The position numbers and the translations under genes were made by a program. A stretch of DNA of 64,000 nt from the NCBI GenBank assembly GCA_016916535.1, contig CP070278.1, positions 182,193 through 246,192 of the forward strand, written 5' to 3'. The DNA comes from Dysgonomonadaceae bacterium zrk40. GTDB taxonomy: Bacteria; Bacteroidota; Bacteroidia; Bacteroidales; Dysgonomonadaceae. This document shows, in pieces, positions 34,897-43,707 of this stretch (position 1 is its first letter; every line of letters starts with the position of its first letter). Below the pieces are notes generated by a model, which had not been told where the DNA came from, searched no databases, and saw only the letters and a list, made by a program, of their open reading frames with translations.

Positions 34897-37800
34897 ATGG
34901 CAACAGAACCCGAAACCAACGACATCGAGCGCAGTTTTCAGGACATTCCTGACGATAAGATCAATGAGGCCGAGCAAACTGCCTTCCTCATGGATTTGGG
35001 CTGGCACAAGGGCTCGAATTGGGCTGACCTGCTAAAATCCAAACGTATCCTCATCATTTCCGCAGCAGGGGCAGGCAAAACGTATGAATGCCGCACGCAG
35101 CAGCAAATGCTTTGGGCTGCTGGCGAACCTGCCTTCTATGTTGAACTGGCAGACCTTGCACACAGCAACCTGCGCGATCTCCTATCGCACGATGAAGAAA
35201 TCCGTTTCGATTCTTGGCATGCGTCCCAATCGGATGTCGCCACGTTCTTTCTCGATTCCATCGATGAGCTGAAGCTTAGCCTCGGATCATTCGAGCAGGC
35301 ACTGAAGCGGTTGGCCAAAGCGGTTGCCGGGCAGCTCGGCCGGGTCCGCGTTATTATCACGTCCCGCCCCATTCCAGTCGATGAGCAAATCTTCCGTCAG
35401 TTTTTGCCGGTGCCAGATGAACCGCACGAAGCCGCGACCAGCGAGAAGTTCGCGAATAGCGTCATGGCGCGCCGAGCGCAGAAATCTTCCGAGGAGCAGA
35501 TTGCGCGAGATTGGCGCAACGTTGCACTCCTGCCTCTCTCGAATGGTCAGATCAAGCAAATGGCGATCAAGGAAGGCGTAGATGATCCCGATGCATTGCT
35601 CGCCGACATCCGGCAACGCAACGCCGAGGATTTTGTTCGCCGCCCCCAAGACTTGATCGAACTGTGCGCCGATTGGCGAGAGCATCGTCGCATTAGCTCG
35701 CATCGCGACCAAGTGGCGAGCGACATCGCCGTGAAGTTGAAACCGCGCCAAGATGGCCGAGAAAGGGCTGCTTTGTCTGCCGACAAGGCATTGAAAGGAG
35801 CACGGCGTCTTGCTCTCGCCGCTAGTTTGAGCCGCAAGCTTACCTTGCGCCATAGCGCTGAGGCAGACCGCGAAGGCGATCCGACCGACGCGCCGCTTGA
35901 TCCTTCAACCATCCTGCACGACTGGACGCAGGACGAATGCACGACGTTGCTGGAGCGGTCGCTTTTCGGCTTTGCCTCTTATGGTCGGGTGCGCTTCCAC
36001 CACCGCTCAGTGATCGAATATCTGGCTGCCGAGCATCTTCTTGCCTTGCGCGAACGGGGTGTGCCCGTCCGGTCGATTAAGCGCATTCTGTTTACGACCA
36101 CGACGCAAGGCGACGAGGTCGTTAGGCCATCGCTACGTCCGGTTGTTGCGTGGATGGCCCTGCGCGACGATGCTATTTTTGAAGAACTGCTGCGACGCGA
36201 GCCAGACGTTCTCTTGAATTTCGGCGACCCTGAATCGCTCTCGCCTGCGCAACGACAGCGAGCCCTACGCTCCTATGTTGAACGCCATAGCGCTGGCGGC
36301 TGGCGGGGATTGCGTGTGCCCAGCGTCCAGCTCCATCGCTTTGCGACCAAAGACTTGGGACCGGAGGTGAAGCGCCTTTGGGAAGGCGGCATCGAGAATC
36401 ACGAAATCCGCGAAATTCTACTGGACCTGATCGGCCTTGGTAAGATGACCGATTGTGCGGATATTGCTTACGGTATCGCGGTCGATGCCACAGCGCCCGA
36501 GGGCGAGCGGATTGATGCACTCGATGCGCTTGTCCATTTGAACGATGCCCGCCTTACTGCAATCAGCACCAGCTTGGCCGAAAACGGGCCAATTTGGCCA
36601 AACCGTCTCTCACGCGCTGCGCTGCTACGGCTGTTCCCAGCCCACCTCTCCGTAGAACACTTGTACAATGTGCTCACCCGGATCACAGAAAAGAAGCGCT
36701 CCGCTGGCGGTATCTCATGGAATCTCCCTCGCCTGATCGAGCATGTCGATCTATCGCCGGAGACGCTCGACACACTACGTTCCGGGCTTACCGAACTGGC
36801 TTTGGAGGGGCTCGCCTGGAACGAGAAGCAATGGCCCCATCTTGCCAGTAAGCGGCAGTTCCTTCTGCCAGCACTGGCTGCAACGTGCCTCCGCCAGGTT
36901 CGGAATGGCACGACGACCCCTGATGTGATGCGTTCCACGGCGATTGCGTTGCGGTTGGCAGAGCGCGAGTACGATCATACCGAGATGGCCAAACAGTTGG
37001 CGGCAGCCCTTTCGGACTTACCGGCCGAAGCTCGGCGTCTCATGTTCGAGGCCGAAGACGCATTTCTTCAAGCGTATCAGCCACAAACGGACCCCTTCAA
37101 ACGCTATGCCCGATTGGCGTTTCACGGGGCTGCAATTGATATAGGCGCCGTCGACGCTGGTTGGGTTCTCGCGTCGCTCGCCGATCGCAGCCGCTCTGCC
37201 GAAGATCGCACGATGATGCTCGAAGCAGCCATTCGCATTCGCGAAGACAATGTTGACTGGACCGAACACCTAGCTTCGCTAAAATCGCATGTTCTTGATC
37301 TACCGGACTTGATTGAACGCCTCGACCAGCTTGCGCAGCCGCGTAAGCCCGCCCCAGAAGAGCTGCGCTGGCAACGAGAAGATGCCAAGCGGCGGAAGCA
37401 CGATGAACGCCGCGACGCGAAAGCCCATGCCAGTTGGGTGATGTTCTGGCGCGAAATCGTCAATGACCCTGAATCGGTGTTTGCCACTGACCGTTCTGAG
37501 AATACCGCTTGGAATCTTTGGCGAGCGATGGAGCGCAACGGTGAGGAAAGTCGGGCCTCGGGCTGGAACAGACGCTTCATCGAGCGGCATTTTGGCAAAG
37601 AGGTTGCTGACCGATTGCGCCTCGCGGTCATGGCATTCTGGCGCAAAGACCATCCGACCTTGCGAAGTGAACGCCCCGAAGAAGAAAAAGGTGCGTACCT
37701 GACCCGGTGGCAACTGGGCCTCGCAGGGATCTACGCCGAGGCGGAAGATTCTCAGTGGGCGAAAAAGCTCAGTCAAGACGAGACCGAATTGGCCCTGCGC

Positions 37801-39291
37801 TACGTTTCCATCGAACTCAACGGCTTTCCCGCTTGGCTGGAAGGATTTGCCACTGCGCATCCAGCTGCGGTCGACACCGTACTGGGAACGGAATTGACGG
37901 CGGAACTTGACGAGCCAGCGGTGGGCCATTCCGGCATGCTGCAAGATATTAAGTACGGTGCTCCCGCAGTCGCGCGCCTTTTCGTACCACGCCTTCGTGC
38001 TTGGCTAGATGCGGGCAAATGGCGGCTTGGGCGCAACGAGGATGAAGCCGCCCGCGCGAACCGGCTTCGCCAGGTGGTTCAAGTCCTCGTGCAGCATGGC
38101 GACTCCGACACCACGGCGCACATCCATACGCTCGCCAAGACAGAACTGGCCGAGGGTGCAAGAGATGCGATGGCCAGCATCTGGTTGCCGATTCTGATGC
38201 GGCTCAACGCGGCGGATGGCATCGATGCGCTCGAGAAAACCTTAAAGCCACATGCACCAGAAAAATTGGGTCCGGCATTGGATTGGTTCAGCTCGCTCTT
38301 CGGCAACCGGCATGGTGATGAGGAAACCTATCTTTCGGCGTCCGGCTTCACTCCGGAATTGCTCCTTCGGCTGGCACGCCTTGCCTACCAATACATCCGC
38401 CCTTCCGACGATATTGTGCGGGACGTGGGTAGCTTCTCGCCCAACGCGCGCGATCATGCCGAACGCGGGCGTAGCAATATCGTCAATGCGCTTTTGTCGA
38501 CCTCCGGGGCTGAAGGTTGGGCAATCAAACTCAAATTGGCTGAGGATCCGCTCTTTGCCGACTTCAAAGACCGGGCATTGGCCATGGCTCGCGAACGGGC
38601 CTCCGAGGAAGCAGATGCAGCCGCCTTCACCGAGGGCGACATGGTGGCTCTCGATCGCTATGGCGAATTGCCGCCGCTGACGCGCGACGAGATGTTCACC
38701 CTCCTGACCGATCGCTTGGGCGACATCGACGATGCGTTGCTGCGCGATGACTCGCCCCGTGCGGCTTGGGCGCTCATCAATGATGAGAAAGTCATGCGCC
38801 AGCAGGTCGCCCGCGAACTGCGTGCCCTTGCCAACGGTGCTTATACGGTCGATCAGGAGGCGGTGACGGCCGATGAGAAAGAAACCGACATCCGCCTTCG
38901 CTCTACCGGCTCGGAACATGAGGCGATTATCGAATTGAAGATTGGCGAAAAGGACCGCTCTGCCGCCGACCTGAAAGCCACGATCAAAGACCAACTCGTG
39001 GTCAAATACATGGCAGCGGAAAACAGTCGCGCAGGCTGTTTGCTCATCAGCGCTAATTCTAGCCGCACGTGGCTGCACCCCGAGAGCGGCGCGGCATTAG
39101 ACTTAGCCGGGCTCATCACCATGTTGAATGAAGAAGCTGCTCGGATCGAGCAGGAAATGGGCGGCTGCTTGCGGTTGATTGTGCGCAGCCTCGACCTCCA
39201 GCCGCGCTTGCCGACCGAGCGCGCGAAATCACGCGGCCGTCAGCGGAAAGCCTCGTCCAAGCGGGAACCGAAAGAAATGCCTGCCAGATGA
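34897..39291 (+). CDS. NACHT-like STAND NTPase with C-terminal PD-(D/E)XK nuclease-like domain
   Basis: 1464 residues, cytoplasmic. The N-terminal NTPase has Walker A A-A-G-A-G-K-T (56-62), Walker B T-F-F-L-D-S-I-D-E-L (116-125) and a sensor segment I-I-T-S-R-P, the combination seen in NACHT-clade STAND proteins. From about 400 to 1300 it is helical, repeat-like and charged, a likely sensor scaffold, with a basic stretch near 825-850. Near the C-terminus D1331, E1346-L-K1348 and Q1366 follow the PD-(D/E)XK order with a RecB-like glutamine. The tail is basic. I infer a ligand-triggered nuclease of anti-phage type. The exact family is not recognised. Confidence 0.65.
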   Translation: MATEPETNDIERSFQDIPDDKINEAEQTAFLMDLGWHKGSNWADLLKSKRILIISAAGAGKTYECRTQQQMLWAAGEPAFYVELADLAHSNLRDLLSHDEEIRFDSWHASQSDVATFFLDSIDELKLSLGSFEQALKRLAKAVAGQLGRVRVIITSRPIPVDEQIFRQFLPVPDEPHEAATSEKFANSVMARRAQKSSEEQIARDWRNVALLPLSNGQIKQMAIKEGVDDPDALLADIRQRNAEDFVRRPQDLIELCADWREHRRISSHRDQVASDIAVKLKPRQDGRERAALSADKALKGARRLALAASLSRKLTLRHSAEADREGDPTDAPLDPSTILHDWTQDECTTLLERSLFGFASYGRVRFHHRSVIEYLAAEHLLALRERGVPVRSIKRILFTTTTQGDEVVRPSLRPVVAWMALRDDAIFEELLRREPDVLLNFGDPESLSPAQRQRALRSYVERHSAGGWRGLRVPSVQLHRFATKDLGPEVKRLWEGGIENHEIREILLDLIGLGKMTDCADIAYGIAVDATAPEGERIDALDALVHLNDARLTAISTSLAENGPIWPNRLSRAALLRLFPAHLSVEHLYNVLTRITEKKRSAGGISWNLPRLIEHVDLSPETLDTLRSGLTELALEGLAWNEKQWPHLASKRQFLLPALAATCLRQVRNGTTTPDVMRSTAIALRLAEREYDHTEMAKQLAAALSDLPAEARRLMFEAEDAFLQAYQPQTDPFKRYARLAFHGAAIDIGAVDAGWVLASLADRSRSAEDRTMMLEAAIRIREDNVDWTEHLASLKSHVLDLPDLIERLDQLAQPRKPAPEELRWQREDAKRRKHDERRDAKAHASWVMFWREIVNDPESVFATDRSENTAWNLWRAMERNGEESRASGWNRRFIERHFGKEVADRLRLAVMAFWRKDHPTLRSERPEEEKGAYLTRWQLGLAGIYAEAEDSQWAKKLSQDETELALRYVSIELNGFPAWLEGFATAHPAAVDTVLGTELTAELDEPAVGHSGMLQDIKYGAPAVARLFVPRLRAWLDAGKWRLGRNEDEAARANRLRQVVQVLVQHGDSDTTAHIHTLAKTELAEGARDAMASIWLPILMRLNAADGIDALEKTLKPHAPEKLGPALDWFSSLFGNRHGDEETYLSASGFTPELLLRLARLAYQYIRPSDDIVRDVGSFSPNARDHAERGRSNIVNALLSTSGAEGWAIKLKLAEDPLFADFKDRALAMARERASEEADAAAFTEGDMVALDRYGELPPLTRDEMFTLLTDRLGDIDDALLRDDSPRAAWALINDEKVMRQQVARELRALANGAYTVDQEAVTADEKETDIRLRSTGSEHEAIIELKIGEKDRSAADLKATIKDQLVVKYMAAENSRAGCLLISANSSRTWLHPESGAALDLAGLITMLNEEAARIEQEMGGCLRLIVRSLDLQPRLPTERAKSRGRQRKASSKREPKEMPAR

Positions 39292-39337
39292 GCGGGGTTC
39301 GCGCACGACGATCTTTGCGCGATGGCGCTTGCTACCG

Positions 39338-39580
39338 ATGCTGGACCAGCTTGCTCCCGTATTGGTCGAGGGCAAACTTAACTACATTCTCGGCCGTTTG
39401 AATCATTCAAAAAAGGTCGAGCAAGCGCTTCCATCCGAGATGGAGGTTGCTCTCCTATGGACCATTCATTCGCTTGGAGATTTGGAAGTGGAGCCGGAAT
39501 GGTGGGCGGATTCCAAGCGTCCCCATGCCATTTCCGGCGAAGAAGCAATAAAGGGGTCGGTTCAGGCTGAGGGGGAATGA
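39338..39580 (+). CDS. Small hypothetical protein downstream of the STAND gene
   Basis: 80 residues from the ATG at 39338, 46 bases after the STAND stop. The frame stays open upstream into the STAND gene, so the start is uncertain. It reads as a normal soluble acidic protein (L-P-S-E-M-E-V-A-L-L-W-T-I-H-S-L-G-D-L). There is no signal peptide and no family is recognised. Position suggests co-transcription with the STAND gene, or the remains of a neighbouring gene. Confidence 0.45.
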   Translation: MLDQLAPVLVEGKLNYILGRLNHSKKVEQALPSEMEVALLWTIHSLGDLEVEPEWWADSKRPHAISGEEAIKGSVQAEGE

Positions 39581-39668
39581 CACTCTAGCGGGACAAGTCG
39601 GCAATCTCACGAAGCTGTGTAAAATTGCAATCCTGATGTAGAATCATCTGCGTCGATCGAAGGTCACG

Positions 39669-39836
39669 ATGCCAGACTATGTCGAAGCTATCAGTCGTGA
39701 TCAGGTTCCACCGTTTCCAGACCGCCTTGAGGAGTGGATCGACGAAGATCACCCTGCTGGGGTTTTCAGGGATGCCTATCCCGGAATCGCCCAAGGAAGA
39801 GTTCAGGACATATGGTGGCTAGGAGCTTTGCAATGA
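39669..39836 (+). pseudogene. N-terminal remnant of an IS1182/IS5-like transposase
   Basis: A 55-codon frame. The segment P-D-R-L-E-E-W-I-D-E-D-H-P-A resembles the start of transposases that begin with a conserved L-x-D-x-V/I-x-E-D-N-P-V-R block. The similarity fades after about 40 residues and the frame then stops, overlapping the next gene start as ATGA. No catalytic part remains. Confidence 0.5.
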
Positions 39837-40087
39837 AATACGCATACGTCGCGCTGGCACTGGGCCTTATGGCCTCGACCGCTTCCGCGCAACAGGTACT
39901 CGATGACAGCATCGCGAAGGTCGGAGAAGTGAACGCCAAGGCTGCCATGGCGGCGGTCATGGACAAGCTCAAGGACCCGATGTCGGCGCAGTTCAAGTCG
40001 TTCGTGCACCCGGATCCGATGTACCAGCAGTACCCGCAGAACATTGTCTGCGGCATGGTCAACGCGAAGAATGGTTTCGGCAGCTAG
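39833..40087 (+). CDS. Small exported protein, probably C-terminally truncated
   Basis: 84 residues. The signal peptide is clear (residues 1-19, A-S-T-A-S-A). The mature part ends in V-C-G-M-V-N-A-K-N-G-F-G-S. In similar exported proteins that I recall, the C-G-x-V-N-A-K-N-x-x-G-G-Y segment continues for some 20 residues, so this copy looks cut short by a stop. The function of the family is unknown to me. It sits among transposase remnants, which fits a damaged gene. Confidence 0.5.
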   Translation: MKYAYVALALGLMASTASAQQVLDDSIAKVGEVNAKAAMAAVMDKLKDPMSAQFKSFVHPDPMYQQYPQNIVCGMVNAKNGFGS

Positions 40088-40318
40088 CGTAACGCGCAGA
40101 ACCATGATGGATCGGGAGAACCGGGCGGGCTTCGCAGTGCTCAGCCCTGCCGCGATTGACCGCTGGCATGAGCCGGCTGAGAGGCTTTTCGAAAGGAAAG
40201 CTTATCGTCCAGGCACTTTGAAAGCGTGCGAGGCTGACCTCACTGCATGTCGACCTTCGCAGGGCAGTTAGTGCGGTCGCAAGGCGTCGAACAAAAACGA
40301 GAGGATTCAACTGATCGA

Positions 40319-40592
40319 TGCTCCCGCTGGCGGACATCCTCAGAGTTCGGCTGACGCTGTGATCTTCATAGACAGCATGGACGAAGGCGACTTCCTGGCT
40401 GACCTCAAGACACAGCGTGCCGTTGTCATCAGCCTGATGATTGTCGGGGAGGCCGCAAGCGGGGTTCTCGCCGACTATCCGGCGTTCGCGCAGTCGCACG
40501 CCACTGTTCGCTGGCGCAGCATTTGTGGCACGCGCAACAGGATCGCGCATGGCTACTTCGACATCGACCTCCATGTTGTTCAGCCATGCTGA
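40319..40592 (+). pseudogene. HepT-like (DUF86) toxin gene, frameshifted and truncated
   Basis: The larger part (40359-40592) reads S-M-D-E-G-D-F-L-A-D-L-K-T-Q-R, then V-G-E-A-A-S and R-S-I-C-G-T-R-N-R-I-A-H-G-Y. The last piece contains the R-x4-H-x-Y motif of HEPN/HepT toxins. The N-terminal L-P-L-A-D-I-L-R-V piece is in a different frame (from 40319). The gene stops early after H-V-V. No MntA nucleotidyltransferase partner is present, so the module is dead. Confidence 0.65.
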
Positions 40593-40621
40593 CTTGGCTA
40601 CAAGGAGGCACATAAAGATAC

Positions 40622-40825
40622 CATCCACATTGCCGCGCCTGAAGGGCTATCGTTATCGTTGTGAAATCATCGCCTACGCGGTTCGGGCGTAGCAGCGATT
40701 CTCGCTGAGCACGACTGATGTCGGGGATCCGCTTGCCGAACATGGCGTGATTATCGGCCGAGCACCAATTCGTCTCTGGGTCAATCGTTTCGGTGCGCAT
40801 TCGTCGCTTGCATACGACGCGCCGT
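40622..40825 (+). pseudogene. N-terminal remnant of an IS6-family transposase
   Basis: One frame, broken by a TAG near 40690, reads L-K-G-Y-R-Y-R-C-E-I-I-A-Y-A-V-R-A and then F-S-L-S-T-T-D-V, L-A-E-H-G-V-I-I and I-R-L-W-V-N-R-F-G. This is the start of an IS6-type transposase (G-Y-R-F-P-x-E-I-I, L-S-x-R-D-V-E-x-L-L-A-E-R-G-V-x-V). The catalytic part is gone. Confidence 0.65.
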
Positions 40826-40891
40826 AATGCGCGAAAAGGGCGCGCCGTATCCGGTCATTTGTCTCCCGGGAGACGTTGGTGTGATCACATT

Positions 40892-41578
40892 TCAGACAAG
40901 CGCGACCGCGCGTATCGGGGCGCCGCTTCCGTTGGCGATGGGAAGCGGCAGGCCGATGAGGGTCGAAAAGGCCGGCAGCCGCCCGAGATTATTAAAATTC
41001 TCGCCGATCAGGATGCCGTTACCGAGAAGGACCCGGTGGGCCGGGAAATGCTCCGTCCGGGAACTGTCTATGGAAAGGCAGTCACAGCCGACCATCCTGA
41101 CATTCCCCTTGGCCAGATAAAGCGCGGCATCTTCCGAAAGCCCCGGCCAGCCGGCGAGAAACAGCGCGCGGTCTTCGATAAAATAGCGATCCCAGCCGAA
41201 ATGGAAAAACACAGCATCGTCTGCTCGAATGGCGCCATTCTGCTTTTCCCAGGAGGCAATGTCATCGGCAGAGATCAGCGCACCGGCGGTCCTTTCGGGA
41301 AATTGCAGGCAGGCAAGCCTGAGGGCCAGCTGCGTGACCGGAACCTGGTCGATGGAGGCGCCACCGGCGACGAAATGCACAGGGGCATCGAGATGGGTGC
41401 CCGTATGCTCGCCAAGGGAGACGGCGTAAAACTTGCTGACGGCGCCGGTCTCGTAGCTTTCGCACAGATCGTGACACATCGGCGGATGTCCGGGCCAGAC
41501 GGGCATGTCAGGCGACAATTTATGAGTCAGGTCGATGTGTTCATAGCCCGCCATCAATGCGTTGAGAGCTTGTTCCAC
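40892..41578 (-). CDS. Cyclase-family protein (KynB-like metal-dependent hydrolase fold)
   Basis: 228 residues. The metal-binding motif E-H-T-G-T-H-L-D-A-P-V-H-F (about residues 57-69) and the earlier D-M-P-V-W-P-G define the cyclase/kynurenine-formamidase-like family (PF04199). Members hydrolyse amides or lactones; the substrate here is unknown. It lies two bases after the GntR regulator on the same strand and is divergent from the aldonate importer operon, so it probably belongs to that pathway, perhaps as a lactonase. Confidence 0.85.
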   Translation of the reverse strand: MEQALNALMAGYEHIDLTHKLSPDMPVWPGHPPMCHDLCESYETGAVSKFYAVSLGEHTGTHLDAPVHFVAGGASIDQVPVTQLALRLACLQFPERTAGALISADDIASWEKQNGAIRADDAVFFHFGWDRYFIEDRALFLAGWPGLSEDAALYLAKGNVRMVGCDCLSIDSSRTEHFPAHRVLLGNGILIGENFNNLGRLPAFSTLIGLPLPIANGSGAPIRAVALV

Positions 41579-41580
41579 GA

Positions 41581-42324
41581 TTACGCCTGCGCCTCGCTGA
41601 GATCGAAAATCTCCGGCTTGCTGCGGATAAGCCGTTCTATGGTGCTGTAGACTTCGCTCAGATGTTGTGCCATCGCCGCGCTGGCAGACTGCGCGTCGCG
41701 CGCACGGATGGCCTCCGTAATCACCTTGTGCTGGTTGAACAGGTCATCGACGTGAAGCCTGTTATTGGGCAGGCTTAGATATCGAACGCGGTCGAGCTGG
41801 CCTTTGACGTGCTGCAGCATTTTCCACGTACGGTTCAGACTGCAATGTTCGCAGAGAGTCTCGTGGAAAGCCTCGTCATATTTCAAGAAGCCGTCGAGAT
41901 CGGACACGCCGATTGCTGCTTCCTGCTGGGCAATCAGCCGGTCGAGCTGGATCATGAGCTCGTCCGTGACCGTTTCTGCAGCCCGTCTCGCGATCGCGGT
42001 CTCCAGTGCCTCCCTGATGAACTGCGCTTCCTTGACCTGATTGATCCGGATCGGCGAGACGAATGTGCCACGCTGCGGCAGAATATCAACCAGCCCCTCT
42101 TCGGCCAGACGGATCAGCGCCTCACGGACCGGCGTGCGGCTGAGCCCCAGACGGTCCGAAAGGTCCTTTTCGCTGAGCCTCACCTTGGGCGCGATCGACA
42201 GCGTCAGGATCTCGCTGCGAAGATAGCGATAGAGCTGCGTCACGATCGGCTGTTTGGGATCGAACCACTCCCGCCACGATTCCCGCAATGCCGGTATAGT
42301 TTCAGTTGCCGCCAACTGGGTCAT
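41581..42324 (-). CDS. GntR-family regulator (FCD/FadR subgroup)
   Basis: 247 residues. A winged helix-turn-helix (about 45-80; L-S-D-R-L-G-L-S-R-T-P-V-R-E-A-L-I-R-L) is followed by an FCD effector domain (about 95-235) with metal-ligand type D-E-A-F-H and a later H-K-V-I-T-E-A-I. I chose the ATG at 42324 over an upstream in-frame start at 42366. It is divergent from the importer operon and most likely represses it by binding the perfect palindrome at 42543. The inducer is probably the imported sugar acid. Confidence 0.88.
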   Translation of the reverse strand: MTQLAATETIPALRESWREWFDPKQPIVTQLYRYLRSEILTLSIAPKVRLSEKDLSDRLGLSRTPVREALIRLAEEGLVDILPQRGTFVSPIRINQVKEAQFIREALETAIARRAAETVTDELMIQLDRLIAQQEAAIGVSDLDGFLKYDEAFHETLCEHCSLNRTWKMLQHVKGQLDRVRYLSLPNNRLHVDDLFNQHKVITEAIRARDAQSASAAMAQHLSEVYSTIERLIRSKPEIFDLSEAQA

Positions 42325-42535
42325 GTCGCACTTTCTCGTTTCTGGTGCTGCTGGCCTACAGCGCAAATCCAGACGCTTTTGTCTTCAGATTCGCAGAGCG
42401 AACCGCCAACGCAGGCATCACTTTCGTCAGCAACAACCGCTTGCGTCTTCTCTTGACAGACGGTCACCGGCCCCAAAATGACGCAAGCCTCATTTGCCTT
42501 TCTGTCTTGTCACAAAATCAGGGCGCAATCAACTC

Positions 42536-42562
42536 TTGACGTACTACCATGGTAGTTATATT
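42536..42562 (+). promoter_or_regulatory. Promoter with GntR-type operator
   Basis: TTGACG (42536-42541) and TATATT (42557-42562) flank a perfect 14-base palindrome ACTACCATGGTAGT (42543-42556). The 15-base spacing is short for a free promoter, though a -10 one base further right is possible. A repressor bound here would cover the promoter. The T-x-G-T/A-C-x-A style core suits FCD-type GntR proteins. Confidence 0.6.
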
Positions 42563-42623
42563 AGTGTGCTGCGGTCGGTTGTTTGGAGGCAATGACCGCT
42601 CAATGCATTTTATGGAGGAACAA

Positions 42624-43691
42624 ATGCATCTCTCAAAATCACTGTCATTGGGCGTTGCCGCCATTGCCCTGCTTTGTGCCAACAGTGTGATGGCTCAGGT
42701 CGCCGACGGCGACACCAGCACGATGAAGATCGGCTTCAGCAATTCCTATTCCGGGAATTCGTTTCGCCAAGTCATGAACCAGAGCTTCGAGGCGATCGCC
42801 AAACAGGCTGTCGCCGATGGCGTGATCGCCGATTACGGCATGGTCAGCGCCAACAACAACGTGACGGAACAGGCCGGCCAGATCCAGAACATGATCCTGG
42901 AAGGATATGACGCAATCGCGATCCTGGCGGGGTCCGACACGGCGCTCAACGGCGCGGTTCGCGATGCCTGCGACGCCGGGATCACCGTTGTCGTTTTTGC
43001 GGGAACGGTGACAGAAGATTGCGCCTACAATGTCAACTACAACTGGGCGTCGATGGGCAAGCAGGAGATCGACTTTGTCGCCGGTCAGCTCGGCGACAAG
43101 GGCAACCTGCTCGAAATCCGCGGCATTGCCGGCGATTCCACCGACAAGGACATCTCGGACGGACTGCATTCCGCCGCCGAAGCCTATCCCGACCTGAATT
43201 TCGTTGGCACCGTCTACGGACAATGGACATCAACTGTTGCCCAGAAGGAGGTGGCAACCGTGCTGCCGACCTTGCCGGATGTTGATGCGGTGGTCACGCA
43301 GGGGGGCGACGGTTATGGCGCGGCCATGGCGTTTGCCGCATCGGGCCGCAAGATGCCGATCATCATCATGGGCAATCGCCAGGATGAACTGGCCTGGTGG
43401 AAGGAACAGAAAGACGCAAACGGCTACCAGACCATGTCGCTGGCGGCAACGCCATCCGTTTCGCAGATCGCCTTCTGGACGGCCCAGCAGATCCTGGCGG
43501 GCAAGGATGTTCCGAAAAAGGTCGAGGTTCCGCTGTTGACGATCAATGGCGACGATCTCGACGCATGGCTGGCCGCAACGCCGGTCGGCGGGGTCGCCAA
43601 TCCGACCTATACTCAGGATCTGGTCGTCAAGATGATCGACGCCAACAAGAACGGCGATCCGCTGCCTGCGACGCCCGCCCCAAATCAATAA
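42624..43691 (+). CDS. Ribose-type ABC transporter substrate-binding protein
   Basis: 355 residues. The signal peptide ends near residue 24 (N-S-V-M-A). The mature part shows the type 1 periplasmic sugar-binding fold (I-G-F-S-N-S-Y-S-G-N-S-F-R and later A-I-L-A-G-S-D-T-A-L-N). GGAGG lies six bases before the ATG at 42624; longer frames to 42549 overlap the operator. First gene of a six-gene operon. Its ligand should be the sugar acid used by the downstream dehydrogenase and dehydratase. Confidence 0.9.
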   Translation: MHLSKSLSLGVAAIALLCANSVMAQVADGDTSTMKIGFSNSYSGNSFRQVMNQSFEAIAKQAVADGVIADYGMVSANNNVTEQAGQIQNMILEGYDAIAILAGSDTALNGAVRDACDAGITVVVFAGTVTEDCAYNVNYNWASMGKQEIDFVAGQLGDKGNLLEIRGIAGDSTDKDISDGLHSAAEAYPDLNFVGTVYGQWTSTVAQKEVATVLPTLPDVDAVVTQGGDGYGAAMAFAASGRKMPIIIMGNRQDELAWWKEQKDANGYQTMSLAATPSVSQIAFWTAQQILAGKDVPKKVEVPLLTINGDDLDAWLAATPVGGVANPTYTQDLVVKMIDANKNGDPLPATPAPNQ

Positions 43692-43707
43692 GCCGAAGGG
43701 TCGGACA

